In this document: positions 54,269-64,000 of the stretch, piece by piece
Layout: every line of letters begins with the position of its first letter
How positions within the stretch are numbered: position 1 is the stretch's first letter
Origin: Agrypnia vestita
Lineage: Eukaryota; Arthropoda; Insecta; Trichoptera; Phryganeidae
Assembly (NCBI GenBank): GCA_016648135.1
Contig: JADDOH010002038.1
Span: 186,001 to 250,000 of the forward strand
Direction of reading: 5' to 3'
Length of the DNA: 64,000 bases
The notes under the pieces: model-generated
Databases searched by the model: none
The model's input: only the letters and a program-made list of their open reading frames with translations
Told to the model about the DNA's origin: nothing
Position numbers and translations under genes: made by a program

Positions 54269-55383
54269 ATGCGAGCTTGCATGCCTGCGCGTGTAATCTG
54301 CATAGTTGACTTTAATATACGCATCGCCTTATAATATTATCGATTAATCGATCATTATCAACAACTTACTTACCATCTTGCCGTTTTCCCGCGGGGGCAT
54401 GCATGAAGGATAGAGCGCCGCACACTTCCATCCTGACACACCACTCTCGCCTCATTCACATTCATACATCTTCGCATGCAAGCTCTACGATTGTTGAAGC
54501 TTCTAACATGACCATCTTCCATTACCTGATTAACCTAGTAATACCACGACTTCCGCAGTCCTCTCTTTCTGGCGCCGTCAATAATTGCGGAATATACATT
54601 AAATTTTATCTGCGCGTATTTTAGAACAATCTGTACTTCTCGCTACTTTATACTATTTCACGATTTTTTTTTAAGCTGGCAATGGAAACACGAACAATAC
54701 TTTCACCATTTGTAGAGCATTCATTTTATAAGATTATTCAGATTTAAGTATTTCATAATTTTCTGCCATATAAATACTTAATTTCAATTTTTTCCACAAA
54801 TATGTGTTTAAATATAAGTCATGCTTCAATGTTCTCACTGCAGGCGCCTGTCATTATGACTACAAAAAGATACAAATTGTATAATATTATCCGTTTAAAA
54901 TATTCTCTTGATGGCTTTTTATAACCAATAAAAACGGTCAATGAGATTTTTTATGAAAATCGTATTTGCACTTGCTTTTTTTGCTTTTTATGAAGATTTA
55001 AATATGATTACATACTTATGTAATGATGAAATTTATTGTGTTTATAAGTAGAAACTGTAAGCTTGTAAAAACATAATACACGAAAGTAGCTGGGTGTAAA
55101 AAAAATTAATCGAAGAAGCGAATTATTCAGACGCAAAAGTTAACACGATGAATAATCGTAAGTGTTCTGTTTTGCCAGCTCCAGGCTTCACTTCATGTGT
55201 TTTCGACCTTAAATTATGTAATTTCTTTTTATAGTACGATTATTTATGATTGGCAATTAGAATGAATCATCCTATTATTTACTAAGAATCTTTAAAACCT
55301 TTGAGTAAAACTCGCTTTTAAGATATTATTCAAATTACAACATCATATAAAATATAGAAAAAGTTCAATTGTGTTTGATGATA

Positions 55384-55470
55384 TAGTGGTTAAAATACTC
55401 GCCTTGTAATCCAGTGGCCAGGGATTCAATTCTCTGTTCAGGAAACTAGCAAGATAGTTATCCATGGCAC
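55384..55470 (+). repeat. tRNA-derived SINE in unit 1
   Basis: GATATAGTGGTTAAAATACT CGCCTTGTAATCCAGTGGCC, weak B box GGGATTCAATTC, body CAGGAAACTAGCAAGATAG. Confidence 0.65.
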
Positions 55471-55808
55471 AGGTTTTTTGCTTAAAATAATATTAAAATA
55501 AAATAAACGATCATAAATGAAATTTTATGACGGGTGGATGATTCGCATAGTTTAATATAAATATTAAGGAAAGATTAGAAAGTGTGACATTCAATATTTT
55601 TCTTGAAAACTCTATGGAAATATTACGTGATATAACGTACATTACACATATTCATTTTCCTTTAAAAATAGAAACAAAATTCAACGAACTTGTCAATTTG
55701 TGGTTTATTATGAACAATCTTATCAATATGGCATTCTCTAAGAGCTGTGCAAGACTATAATTTCTATAACAAAAAGCTTAATTGAATATATGACAAACTG
55801 TGTTAATA

Positions 55809-55834
55809 TGTGTGGGTGTATGTGTGTGTGTGTT

Positions 55835-55879
<45 letters not shown>
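55809..55879 (+). repeat. (TG)n microsatellite in unit 2
   Basis: Same position in the unit as 54168-54268, with more interruptions. Confidence 0.97.
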
Positions 55880-57059
55880 AAGCGTACGTGCGTGCGTGTG
55901 TAATCTGCATAGTTGACTTTAATATGCGCATTGCCTTATAATATTATTGATTAATCGATTATTATCAATAACTTACTTACTTACCATCTTGTCGTTTTCC
56001 CGCGGGGGTATGCATGAAGGATAGAGCGCCGCACACTTCTATCCTGACACACCACTCTAGCCTCATTCACATTCATACATCTTCGCATGTAAGCTCGACG
56101 ATTGTTGAAGCTCACAACATGACCATCTTCCATTATCTGATTAACCTAGTAATGCCACGTCTTCCGCAGTCCTCTCTTTCTGGCGCAGTCAATAATTGCG
56201 TCATATACCATTCTTTCTATTCTTATCCCATTCATTCGCTCAACACGCCAAAAATATATGACACTTTTTTAATTCAATTTGACTTAAATATTATCTGCAT
56301 GTATTTTAAAACAATGTGCACTTCTCGCTACTTTATACGATTTCACGATTTGTTTTTTTTAAGCTGGCAATGGAAACACGAACAATACTTTCACCATTTG
56401 TAGAGCATTCATTTTATAAGATTATTCAGATTTAAGTATTTCATAATTTTCTGCCAAATAAATACTTAATTCAATTTTTTCCACAAATATGTATTTAAAT
56501 ATAAGTCATGCTTCAATGTCCTCCCTGCAGGCGCCTGTCATTATGAATACAAAAAGATACAAATTGTATAATATTATCCGTTTAAAATATTCTCTTGATG
56601 GCTTTTTATAACCAATAAAAACGGTCAACGAGATTTTTTTATTTAAATCGTATTTGCAATGCGTTTTATGAAGATTTAAATATGATTACATACTTATGTA
56701 ATGATGAAATTTATTGTGTTTATAAGTAGAAAGGGTATACTTGTAAAAACATAATTCACGAAAGTAGCTGGGTGTAAAAAAAATTTAACAAAGAAGCTAA
56801 ATATTTAGACGCAAAAGTTAACACGATGAATAATAGTAAGTGTTCTGTTTTGCCAGCTCCAGGCTTCACTTTTATGAGTTTTCGACCCTAAATTGTATTA
56901 TTTCTTTTATTATAGTACGATTATTTATGATTGCTAATTAGATTGAATCCTCCTATTACTTACTACGAATCTTTAAAACCTTTGAATAAAACTCGCTTTT
57001 AAGATATTATTCAAATTACAACAACACATAAAATATAGAAAAAGTTCAATTGTATTTGA

Positions 57060-57150
57060 TGGTATAGAGGTTAAAATACTCGCCTTGTAATCCAGTGGCC
57101 AGGGATTCAAGTCTCTGTTCAGGAAACTAGTAAGTTAGTTTTTCATGGCA
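57060..57150 (+). repeat. tRNA-derived SINE in unit 2
   Basis: Homologous to 55384-55470 with GGGATTCAAGTC at the B-box position. Confidence 0.65.
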
Positions 57151-57460
57151 CAGTTTTTTTGCTTAAAATAATATTAAAATAAACGAACGGTTGATGATTC
57201 GCATGGTTTAATATAAATAGTAAGGAAAGATTAGAAATAGTGACATTCAATATTTTTCATGAAAACTATGGAAATATTACGTGATATAACGTACGTTACA
57301 CATATTCATTTCCCTTTAAAAAAAGAAACAAAATTCAACGAACTTGTCAATTTCTGGTTTATTATGAACAATCTTATCAATACGGCATTCTCTAAGTACT
57401 GTACAAGACTATAATTTCTATAACGATATCTTTATTGAATGTATGACAAAATGTATTAAT

Positions 57461-57461
57461 A

Positions 57462-57542
<81 letters not shown>

Positions 57543-57545
57543 GTG
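57461..57545 (+). repeat. (TG)n microsatellite in unit 3
   Basis: Nearly uninterrupted TG run at the homologous position. Confidence 0.97.
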
Positions 57546-57828
57546 CGAGCCTGCGTGTGTAATCTGCATAGTTGACTTTAATATGCGCATTGCCTTATAA
57601 TATTATAGATTAATCTATTATTATTAACAACTTACTTACATACCTTCTTGCCGTTTTCCCGCGGGGGCACGCATGAAGGATAGAGCGCCGCACATTTCTA
57701 TCCTGACACACCACTCTCGCCTCATTCACATTCATGCATCTTCGCATGCTCGACGATTGTTGAAGCTCCAGTCCTCTCTTTCTGGCGCCGTCAATAATTG
57801 CGTCATATCATAATTACATATATCATAT

Positions 57829-58075
57829 GTATATATAATAAAGCCAATGTGCCGTCTAGTACATTCTGAGACGAACGAATCGATTTGTCAATTTTTCATA
57901 TAAATAATGGAGATATACTAAAAAAAAACATTTCCGTTCATCTGGAAAGTCTGCCTAGTAATTATTTAAAATATTTTTTATCAATCTAATCTATGCACTT
58001 ATTTTTTAAAACAGTTTCATTCCATTATCTCAGAATGTACTTAAACGGCACATAGACTTAATTATATATACAGCG
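57829..58075. mobile_element. MITE with about 40-bp inverted termini
   Basis: The left end ATATATAATAAAGCCAATGT GCCGTCTAGTACATTCTGAG is matched by the inverted right end ATATATAATTAAGTCTATGT GCCGTTTAAGTACATTCTGAG. It is about 247 bp with no ORF. It interrupts the RTE in unit 3 exactly where copy 2 reads GCGTCATATACC; flanks GCGTCATAT and GCGACGATAT may be a diverged 9-bp duplication. Confidence 0.8.
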
Positions 58076-58335
58076 ACGATATACCTTTCTTTCTATTCTT
58101 ACCCCATTCATTTGCTCAACACGCCAAAAATATCCGGCACTTTTTCAATTTAATTTGACTCATCATCAGCTTTACACTTTTCCTAATTTCTTCATTGTTC
58201 CCTTTATCATAAATGGATTTTCACATATACATCAGGGTGATCTATTTTCTACTGCGTTCAGTCTACTTGTTCCTCTTCTGCCAGCTCCAATCTTTACTTC
58301 CACACATCAGTGCCGGTACCAGAACTACATAGTGT

Positions 58336-58740
58336 ATATATTTATAATATATAAGAAGATTTAAAATATTGGTAATGAAAATGGTGGACGAGGAATGAAA
58401 AAATTGAATGATAAATAAAATATTTTTTACGATTTTGGAAACTTAAATTTCAGCTATGTGGTTTTTTGCCATTAAAGATATCCTGGAGTACATTAAAAGC
58501 AGGACAAGGAAGAACGAGAACAGATCTAGAAGTGAATGACGTACAAGCTTGAATCTCGATTATCCAGAAGATATTACAGTAAAGTAACTAGCAGAGCATA
58601 CCGTAGAAATAGCGAGGACAAAATCGACAATAGAAAAAGTGTCCACTTACATATCTGTCTTTTCATCAGTATTTTACATTAATTAATAGTACATTCTGAG
58701 AAAACTAGTTGATGAGAAAAGACTACAGGTGTCTCTAACA
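58336..58740. other. Unclassified
   Basis: Small open frames only, no recognisable domain. Confidence 0.3.
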
Positions 58741-59245
58741 TATTCCATTCAAATAAACGAAAGATTTTCAGATTTGGAACATTTTGTATGTATATTTTCT
58801 TTTCTTTTACTTTTATTTTAGATTTCGGTATTCTTATGATTTACTTTATTATTATTGATTTATTTTCATTCTTACGTTTATACTTTCTTTATTTGTCATT
58901 TGTTAATATTACATTAATATTATATGAAAATAACTGCCATAGAACAGGTTTTTACCGAGTGTTGGAGTTATTTATTAGTTACTTGTATTAACAAATGTAA
59001 ATAAACAATAAAATACATAAATAAAAAAAATAAGAAATATATACATAACTTTCAAAATTTGATAATGTGTGGATGTTCTTTCGATGGAATTGGTAGACAT
59101 TGCATTGTGTAAAATGATCACTTAAGTTAGCTCATAGAAGTTGTCAGCCCTAGGCTATCGTATAAAAAAGACTTTCATACGCGTTTCTCTTACAAGTAGC
59201 TTCATCTCTGTGAGACTTCTATAATTTGTCTTAATTAAGAAACAA
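58741..59245 (+). repeat. Family A repeat split by a LINE tail
   Basis: AAACGAAAGATTTTCAGATTTG at 58757 and AACTTTCAAAATTTGATAAT at 59047 are about 20-30 bp apart at 33420-33480. Between them (58785-59040) is a T-rich LINE 3' UTR ending in AATAAACAATAAAATACATA and an A-run. The remainder runs to CATCTCTGTGAGACTTCTAT. Confidence 0.7.
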
Positions 59246-59783
59246 ATAATTTTCTTGCACACTTTTCATTTAAAGAAAATAATCAACCGAATAAGCGTCA
59301 GAGACTCCAAAGTAACCCGGTGAATATTTAAAAAGCTTTCTTGTGATTCCGGCAATAATTTGATAGTCATTCAGTGAGCATGTTTTATGTATTGGGGTAC
59401 ACCCTCCTCAATGTCCGTGCGGCGGCTTGTTTTCACGCATCGGTCGACTGTACGGTCAAGATAGATGGTAGAATATTTTAATGAATGGAGGCTGATTTAC
59501 TCTTGCATATGAATGAATTTGGCGCGAAGTCAATTTGTTAACAAAAACTTCACCCGATTCCGGTATCATGAAAGCGATCAGCTTTATTTTTTAAAGAAAC
59601 GACATTTGTTAAATGTTGTAAATTTTCGTCTGATATTTATTTAAAAAGATTATCATGTATCGATACCAAATAACAAAATATTAAATCGTCATATAAATAA
59701 ACTTATAAATACTTGAAAAAATACACAAAGATTTTTTTTTCTTTTTTTCAATTGATTGAGCAACAGTGTATATTGACATTTTT
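59246..59783. other. Unclassified, possibly unique DNA
   Basis: 59280-59600 has no copy in the window and balanced composition; candidate non-repetitive sequence upstream of the Osiris gene. Confidence 0.35.
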
Positions 59784-60044
59784 AAAAAATATTGATTATT
59801 TTATTGGTGTATATCTACTTTTATGTGAGTTATTACTGAAGTTTTAAAATTTAAATAAAAGTTTCATTTTTTTTAAATAATTTTTCAAATAATTTGGGAA
59901 AAACAAGGAACAAAAGACATTTCATTCGAATTTTTTGACAGTTATACAGTACCCTGATGATGGACTGGTAATTTCCGAAAAATCTTGGTGAAAAAAAACT
60001 CACATAAAAGTAAATATATACAAATAAAATAATCAATATTTTTT
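59784..60044. mobile_element. PLE end pair in inverted orientation
   Basis: Arms 59784-59829 and 59999-60044 are inverted copies with three mismatches in 46. The 169 bp between them hold one terminal motif (59954-59981, plus). Same family as 44034-44216. Confidence 0.8.
59954..59981 (+). other. PLE terminal hairpin motif, partly decayed
   Basis: CTGATGA, T, GGACT...ATTTCC (stem weakened relative to GGAAA/TTTCC), then GAAAA. Confidence 0.55.
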
Positions 60045-61190
60045 ACACAAATAATTGTTTAAAAATGTTAATGCAAGGAAAAATAAGATACTCACCGACT
60101 TACGACAAAGAATATGAATTATATTTTTTGTAAAATATTGAAAAAGAATATTGTCTTATATTGCTGTAAATGTATTGTTTTGTTTAATTGGTATCTAAAA
60201 CATATGGATTACAAGATTTTATCTATTTAATGAAAGTTAATGTAAATTAAATTAAAATAAAAATCTTTTTCCAAACTCTCACGTTGGCGTGGGTTTTTTT
60301 TTATTCGGCTGATTAAATTTTTTCGTTACTGTTTCATAAAACAAATGTTTGGAAACTATTACCAATGGGTATAATTTATTTAATGTTAAGTGCATACTTT
60401 TGTACAAAGAAAATATTATCAAAGAAAGTGATTTATATATTATGTAATATTTTTTTGGATTTCATTTTATTGGAGTTGGCTCAATTTATTGGAAAATAAA
60501 CATCTATTTCTTCTTCAATTATTATTATTACATTCTGATATTTCAACAAGTAAGTGGTTAATATTATATGTATTCTTGTTAATTATATAAACATTTAATT
60601 GGATAGCTACTCTAGATAGTGTGGGAATCGAAAACCTTTCACAACATATTTTTATTATTTAGTGCAAATGTTAAAAATACAATTACAAGGAATTAATCTT
60701 ACAAAATACACATTTTTTAATAATTAATTATTTATTTGAGGTATTTAACAGTTAAACTTTGATGACTCTGAAAATTTTATACGAATAAAAAATATTCATT
60801 ATAAATTTCAAATTATCACCATGGGAGCCAGGTATACATATATGTGTTGAAAGAAAAATATCTTGTGTATAACTTTTATTGGCTTAGTGTTAATTTCTAA
60901 TTCGTACTTAATATATTTCAGGTAGTTGGATGCATTATAGTAATTGAAAGAATTTCTCTTTTTATGACAATATTTCAAAATACTGTTACAATTAACCATT
61001 CATCGTATTTTTGAAAAGTGTTTTGGACATCGTCAGCTGCCTTCAATTTAAAACCGAGTACTTCGATGAAAGTGAGAAAGCAAAAAAGTACTAAAACAAA
61101 CACACAAAATTGTCCACTCGTGTCCACATTTGAGCCGTGAAATTTGATGAATAAATTAAGCGTTAACCTAATCGTGTAAGTTTTAAATTC
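60045..61190. other. Upstream region of the Osiris gene, unclassified
   Basis: AT-rich with no repeat copy recognised; presumably unique flanking DNA that could contain regulatory elements. No specific site can be supported. Confidence 0.35.
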
Positions 61191-61331
61191 ACTTTGACCT
61201 TATTGTCAAACCGTTAATTAAATTTGAGGTTTCGCCTAGCGACGGGTTGCATCTCTCGCCTCCGGCCCGTGGAGGCTCTCGGGGTGGGGGGCGGGTCACA
61301 CGTCCCCCCTCCACGGCCCCCGCCGTCCACC

Positions 61332-61367
61332 GATAAAACCTGGCGCCTTCGGAGGAAGCGTCACAGT
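61332..61367 (+). promoter_or_regulatory. Candidate core promoter (TATA-like plus initiator)
   Basis: GATAAAA at 61332-61338 lies 31 bp upstream of the A in TCACAGT (61361-61367), the usual TATA-to-initiator spacing. It sits in a GC-rich block (61230-61400), about 100 bp before the Osiris ATG. The TATA variant and initiator are imperfect, so this is a hypothesis. A transcript from here would have a 5' UTR of about 100 nt with no upstream ATG before 61464. Confidence 0.4.
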
Positions 61368-61463
61368 TCGTCGATTCGATCCGACAGCGCAGCAAGCGAA
61401 GAAGCAACAGTTTGGAGAGCATTTTCTTCTTGTTAATCTACAGAATTAACTATCACAGCAACC

Positions 61464-61601
61464 ATGAGGTGGCTCGCCTTAGCAGTGGTGATCGTAGCGG
61501 CGGTGACAGCTATGCCGACCGACAATAGTGAAGGCGTCTTGACCTCCGCGGTCAAGTTCGTCAAGGAGTGCGGGGACAGCTCCCTGTCTTTGTGCTTCAA
61601 G
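61464..61601 (+). CDS. Osiris-family protein (DUF1676), exon 1
   Basis: 46 codons. The start is the first ATG after the candidate promoter, in good insect context (CAACCATGAGG). Residues 1-16 (MRWLALAVVIVAAVTA) form a clear signal peptide with a likely cut before MPTD. Residues 36-44 (CGDSSLSLC) are the paired cysteines of the Osiris two-Cys region. The exon ends in phase 0 at TTCAAG|GTATAA. Osiris proteins are insect-specific, enter the secretory/endosomal pathway, and many are expressed in cuticle-forming epithelia; they usually lie in one large syntenic cluster, so further Osiris genes may lie to the right. Which paralogue this is (Osi9-like is one possibility) cannot be settled from the N-terminus. 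Confidence 0.9.
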
Positions 61602-61880
61602 GTATAATCTCCCGGATATCATGGTTCCAACTTCGAATCAACCACTTAACGAAGCGTTTAATTTAACATCAATAAGTCTCCATTATGACAGAATCAAAAC
61701 ATGCATTTTGATTCAACTATTGTATTAAAAAAAACAAAATAAAAGTTCACCCGAATTAACTTATAACCATTAGTCATTCAAAAATGCTTAACAATATTTT
61801 GAACTTTTGAAAAAATGGTTTCAGACAAAACTTATAACTCCGAAATGTTAATTTTATTCAATATTTTATTGTATTTACAG
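61602..61880 (+). other. Osiris intron 1
   Basis: 279 bp, GTATAA...TTTACAG, phase 0, AT-rich. The position, just after the second cysteine and Lys, is supported by the continuous reading FK|ERALRFVDDL. Confidence 0.85.
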
Positions 61881-62145
61881 GAAAGAGCACTCAGATTCGT
61901 CGATGACCTGAGCGGTGATGTCGCGGTGACCGATGGAATCTCCCTGGTGGCTTCCCCCGAGTCCTCCAGGCAGCAAGGCGCGCGGTCCCTCAATGACGAG
62001 CCCCTGTCCGCAGATGCCACCATCAGGGAGAACCAGGTCGAGAGTCTGCTGGTCGACAGGGTGGCCAGGTTCCTAGAAGGACACACTCTGCAATTCAAAA
62101 TGCCCAAGGAGTCCATCGATGAAATGAAGAGATCCGTGGAAGAAG
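61881..62145 (+). CDS. Osiris-family protein (DUF1676), exon 2
   Basis: 88 codons plus one base: ERALRFVDDLSGDVAVTDGI SLVASPESS ... NQVESLLVDRVARFLEGHTLQFKMPKESIDEMKRSVEE. VDRVARFLxxHTLQFKMP is the conserved middle of DUF1676. Exon 2 is much more GC-rich than the flanks, and its base use is typical of an expressed gene. The donor is GAAGAAG|GTATAT, phase 1. The hydrophobic, Ala/Leu-rich stretch and C-terminal Tyr-rich part of Osiris proteins are not in the window and must be on later exon(s). Reading through the donor would hit a stop at 62229. Confidence 0.93.
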
Positions 62146-64000
62146 GTATATATCTCTTACATTGCCTTTTCAGCCAAATCCTTAACCAAAAATTCTTATT
62201 TTTGAATAACATAGATAATGTTTTAATATAAAACATCTTAAATCTTATTTTTTTACAGTGTAAAGTTTCATTGAATTGCTGTAAATTTAAACAGATTCGA
62301 TGCTGAGAATTTCTCATCAGAAAAAGTATTTATTAATGCAATCTGCATTGTATCGTGCGATGTTGAACACGCACGAAAACTTGCGCATTCTAAAATATCA
62401 AAATTTCATACTGCACAGATCAAAGTAGCAAATTCCTTATAAAATATCTCTCAATGTCCACATTACATTACCTGCCAATTATGTTACGATAGCGCAGTAT
62501 AACCAGGCTATGAAATACAACAACTATTTACGCTCTGGCGAATTCACTTTCATAATAATGATTGTATTCTTCCATTTTTCATTATGTCTGCGGTACTACG
62601 GTCCATTACGCGAATAGTAAAATAAAAAATCATTCACGTTTTCATCTCGCCGCTCGTTTAGTAACTACAAAAGGCGAAATAAAACCAATCGCGGGCTGGG
62701 TTTTTTATTCTCCGCGAATATAAAAAGATAACAACCTGCGCTTGTAACACAGAACCGGAGGTCATTGTCGTGTTCAAAAATGTGGCTTCAATTGCATCAC
62801 TTTCTCCGAGCGGGAGTCTTAACATTGAACTTCTCTTATTGTAACAGCAATACCGTAACATTTGCATGATAACGAATTCAAATAGTCTAATAAGCTATAT
62901 ATTCATATGCACTTCTATATTACTTTGTTCATTATGTTTTTAGAAGAAATTTCTACAAAATTGAGCATTTATTAATATTATTTATATACTTTTCTTTAAT
63001 GCGTGCATTTCGTAATAAGCTTTTAATTTTTACTGAGAGCATTCCAAGCGTAGATAATGTATTTATATTATACAATTATATTTTTAATGCACACTGTAAA
63101 CCATAAAGAAATTAGGTGATTTACTGATCAATGTTACATATGTATGTATATCCACCACTCAATTTCTACCACAACGTTACCGGGTCATGCTAACCCACAT
63201 TTCTATAAAAGAAATGTCTCGCCTTCTTGAAACGTCAATTTTCCGTTAGTTGAGGATATCCGAAGAATATCTCTTTTATAACTTTACACAATTGGAAATT
63301 GTCGCCATGTCACGCATACTTTCTAAACTACTTTTCAATGATGTATGTTGTGTCTGAACCGAGATGCAATTAAATATCACGGACATTACCTGCCGTAAAC
63401 GTTCTTAATGCAATGTAACATCTTTCAATGTCGAGTCATGTCCAACTTTCAATTAGTCTTCAAAGTCTCTTTTAGTTATCCAATTAAATTTTATGTCCAG
63501 TATTTTAATTTGATTTGATTATATGATAATCATTTTATAGACCGCGGTGGCGGTGTACATCACACACCGCCGTCAATAAAAAGCCAACTAAGTCAAAGAC
63601 AATCCGGAATGTATTAACTAACGGTGTAGAACCAGCCCGCGGTACCGAATAATGTAAACACGATTAAATTTGATTCCACTTTGTGTGACCCACAAAAATC
63701 AAACCACGCATGCCATGGCGATAACCAAGAAAATCAACTTTCTCCAAAAGGCGGTCTCAAAAAACACCTCTTTGTACAGCCGCTTATTACCATACCGCGA
63801 CCAAAAATAAAGCCGGGTTCGATTCAAAATTCTCGTCTCGACGTCTTACGGTTCATTACCATATTATATCGATGCGATGAAAAAATCAATCGGTCCGGGT
63901 TTCATTCGAAAGTTCCACGCGTCGGTGTCTCTCGGGCGCTGCCTCGGTTTCCGGATGCGGAAGTGGGTCAGGAGAAAGTGTATCTCCCGCCCGGCAGATG
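62146..64000 (+). other. Osiris intron 2 (runs off the window)
   Basis: At least 1,855 bp. I searched for a GC-rich, Ala/Leu-rich exon in the required phase and found none. 63530-64000 is more balanced in composition with no repeat copies, and contains GGCGGTGT/ACACCGCC (63549-63571), a small hairpin. The last 100 bp become GC-rich, possibly approaching an exon. The intron could hold regulatory DNA. Confidence 0.65.

Larger units (their letters stand above)
53847..55486. repeat. Tandem unit, copy 1 (about 1.64 kb)
   Basis: In order: GATTCGCATGGTTTAATATA block, a TG microsatellite (54168-54268), an RTE-like LINE 3' end on the minus strand (54364-54594), a unique inner segment, the resumption of the RTE at TTTTGCCAGCTCCAGGCTTC (55172), and a tRNA-derived SINE (55384-55470). 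The landmark GATTCGCAT at 53898 recurs at 55540 and 57196. Copy 1 lacks about 85 bp present in copy 2 (after 54594). Confidence 0.9.
55487..57166. repeat. Tandem unit, copy 2 (about 1.66 kb)
   Basis: Same order as copy 1: TG array 55809-55879, RTE 3' end 55970-56275, inner segment, SINE 57060-57150. About 90-95% identical to copy 1 by eye. Confidence 0.9.
57167..58335. repeat. Tandem unit, copy 3 (partial, with MITE)
   Basis: Begins like the others (TG array 57461-57545; RTE 3' end from 57638). It is interrupted by a MITE (57829-58075), and then continues as uninterrupted RTE sequence to 58335 (TCTGCCAGCTCCAATCTTTA), without the inner segment of copies 1 and 2. Copy 3 therefore shows the RTE before the inner segment was inserted, or after its loss. 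Confidence 0.8.

Noticed and set aside
54104..54334. Open frame of alternating Cys/Val (and His/Thr on the other strand)
   Set aside because: It is the translation of a TG microsatellite.
61189..61422. Minus-strand ORF opposite the Osiris promoter
   Set aside because: Low-complexity Pro/Arg-rich frame produced by the GC-rich promoter region; no domain.
62146..64000. Third Osiris exon inside the window
   Set aside because: No segment with the needed phase and the Ala/Leu-rich hydrophobic content was found; the frame at 63541 reads only 20-odd unrelated residues.
1..64000. CRISPR arrays, bacterial genes, operons or rRNA
   Set aside because: Repeats here are dispersed or microsatellite; no regularly spaced short repeats with unique spacers, and no rRNA-like sequence.

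Overview
This window is AT-rich, repeat-dominated nuclear DNA from an insect. The insect assignment rests on the only host gene found, an Osiris-family (DUF1676) gene that begins near the right edge, and on the transposon fauna: a cecropia-type mariner, RTE-like and jockey/CR1-like LINEs with several 3' tail types, Penelope-like elements (PLEs), a pogo-like DNA transposon, tRNA-derived SINEs and abundant interspersed repeats. The 3' tail of the commonest RTE-like LINE (a CCCGCGGG-type block followed by TTAG repeats) resembles elements I know from Lepidoptera, so a moth or butterfly is my best guess; the order is not proven.

Layout. 1-10 kb: a foldback element, PLE remnants with inverted ends (8121-8725 and the near-perfect 97-bp inverted repeat 4938-5139), a second foldback copy (6395-7085) and a LINE C-terminal fragment. 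10-19 kb: nested LINEs (one with a 12-bp target-site duplication), a PLE, a solo-LTR-like block (13891-14495), several LINE 3' ends and two PLE terminal motifs. 19-25 kb: repeats, a 172-bp tandem duplication, LINE remnants and a tRNA-like sequence. 25.5-28.4 kb: an apparently intact mariner (25522-26792) next to an internally deleted pogo-like element (27328-28376). 28-48 kb: interspersed families, LINE fragments, and a PLE at 41187-42266 with recognisable GIY-YIG endonuclease, split by a jockey-like LINE. 48-60 kb: a repeat carrying perfect heat-shock elements, a third foldback copy (52675-53160), and a roughly 1.65-kb unit in three tandem copies (53847-58335) with TG microsatellites; a MITE sits inside the third. 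61.3-64 kb: promoter-like DNA, exons 1 and 2 of the Osiris gene, and the start of a long second intron that runs off the window.

There is no operon-like co-operation here: one host gene lies at the edge of a roughly 61-kb transposon graveyard. The most coherent pattern is a set of about 19 copies of a short motif, CTGANGA - small hairpin - GAAAC. Where the surrounding element can be read it lies in the terminal region of PLEs, just downstream of the GIY-YIG reading frame. The hairpin stems differ in sequence between families but stay paired, and in five loci the motif lies in or between inverted element ends. That is the best candidate here for an under-described functional RNA.
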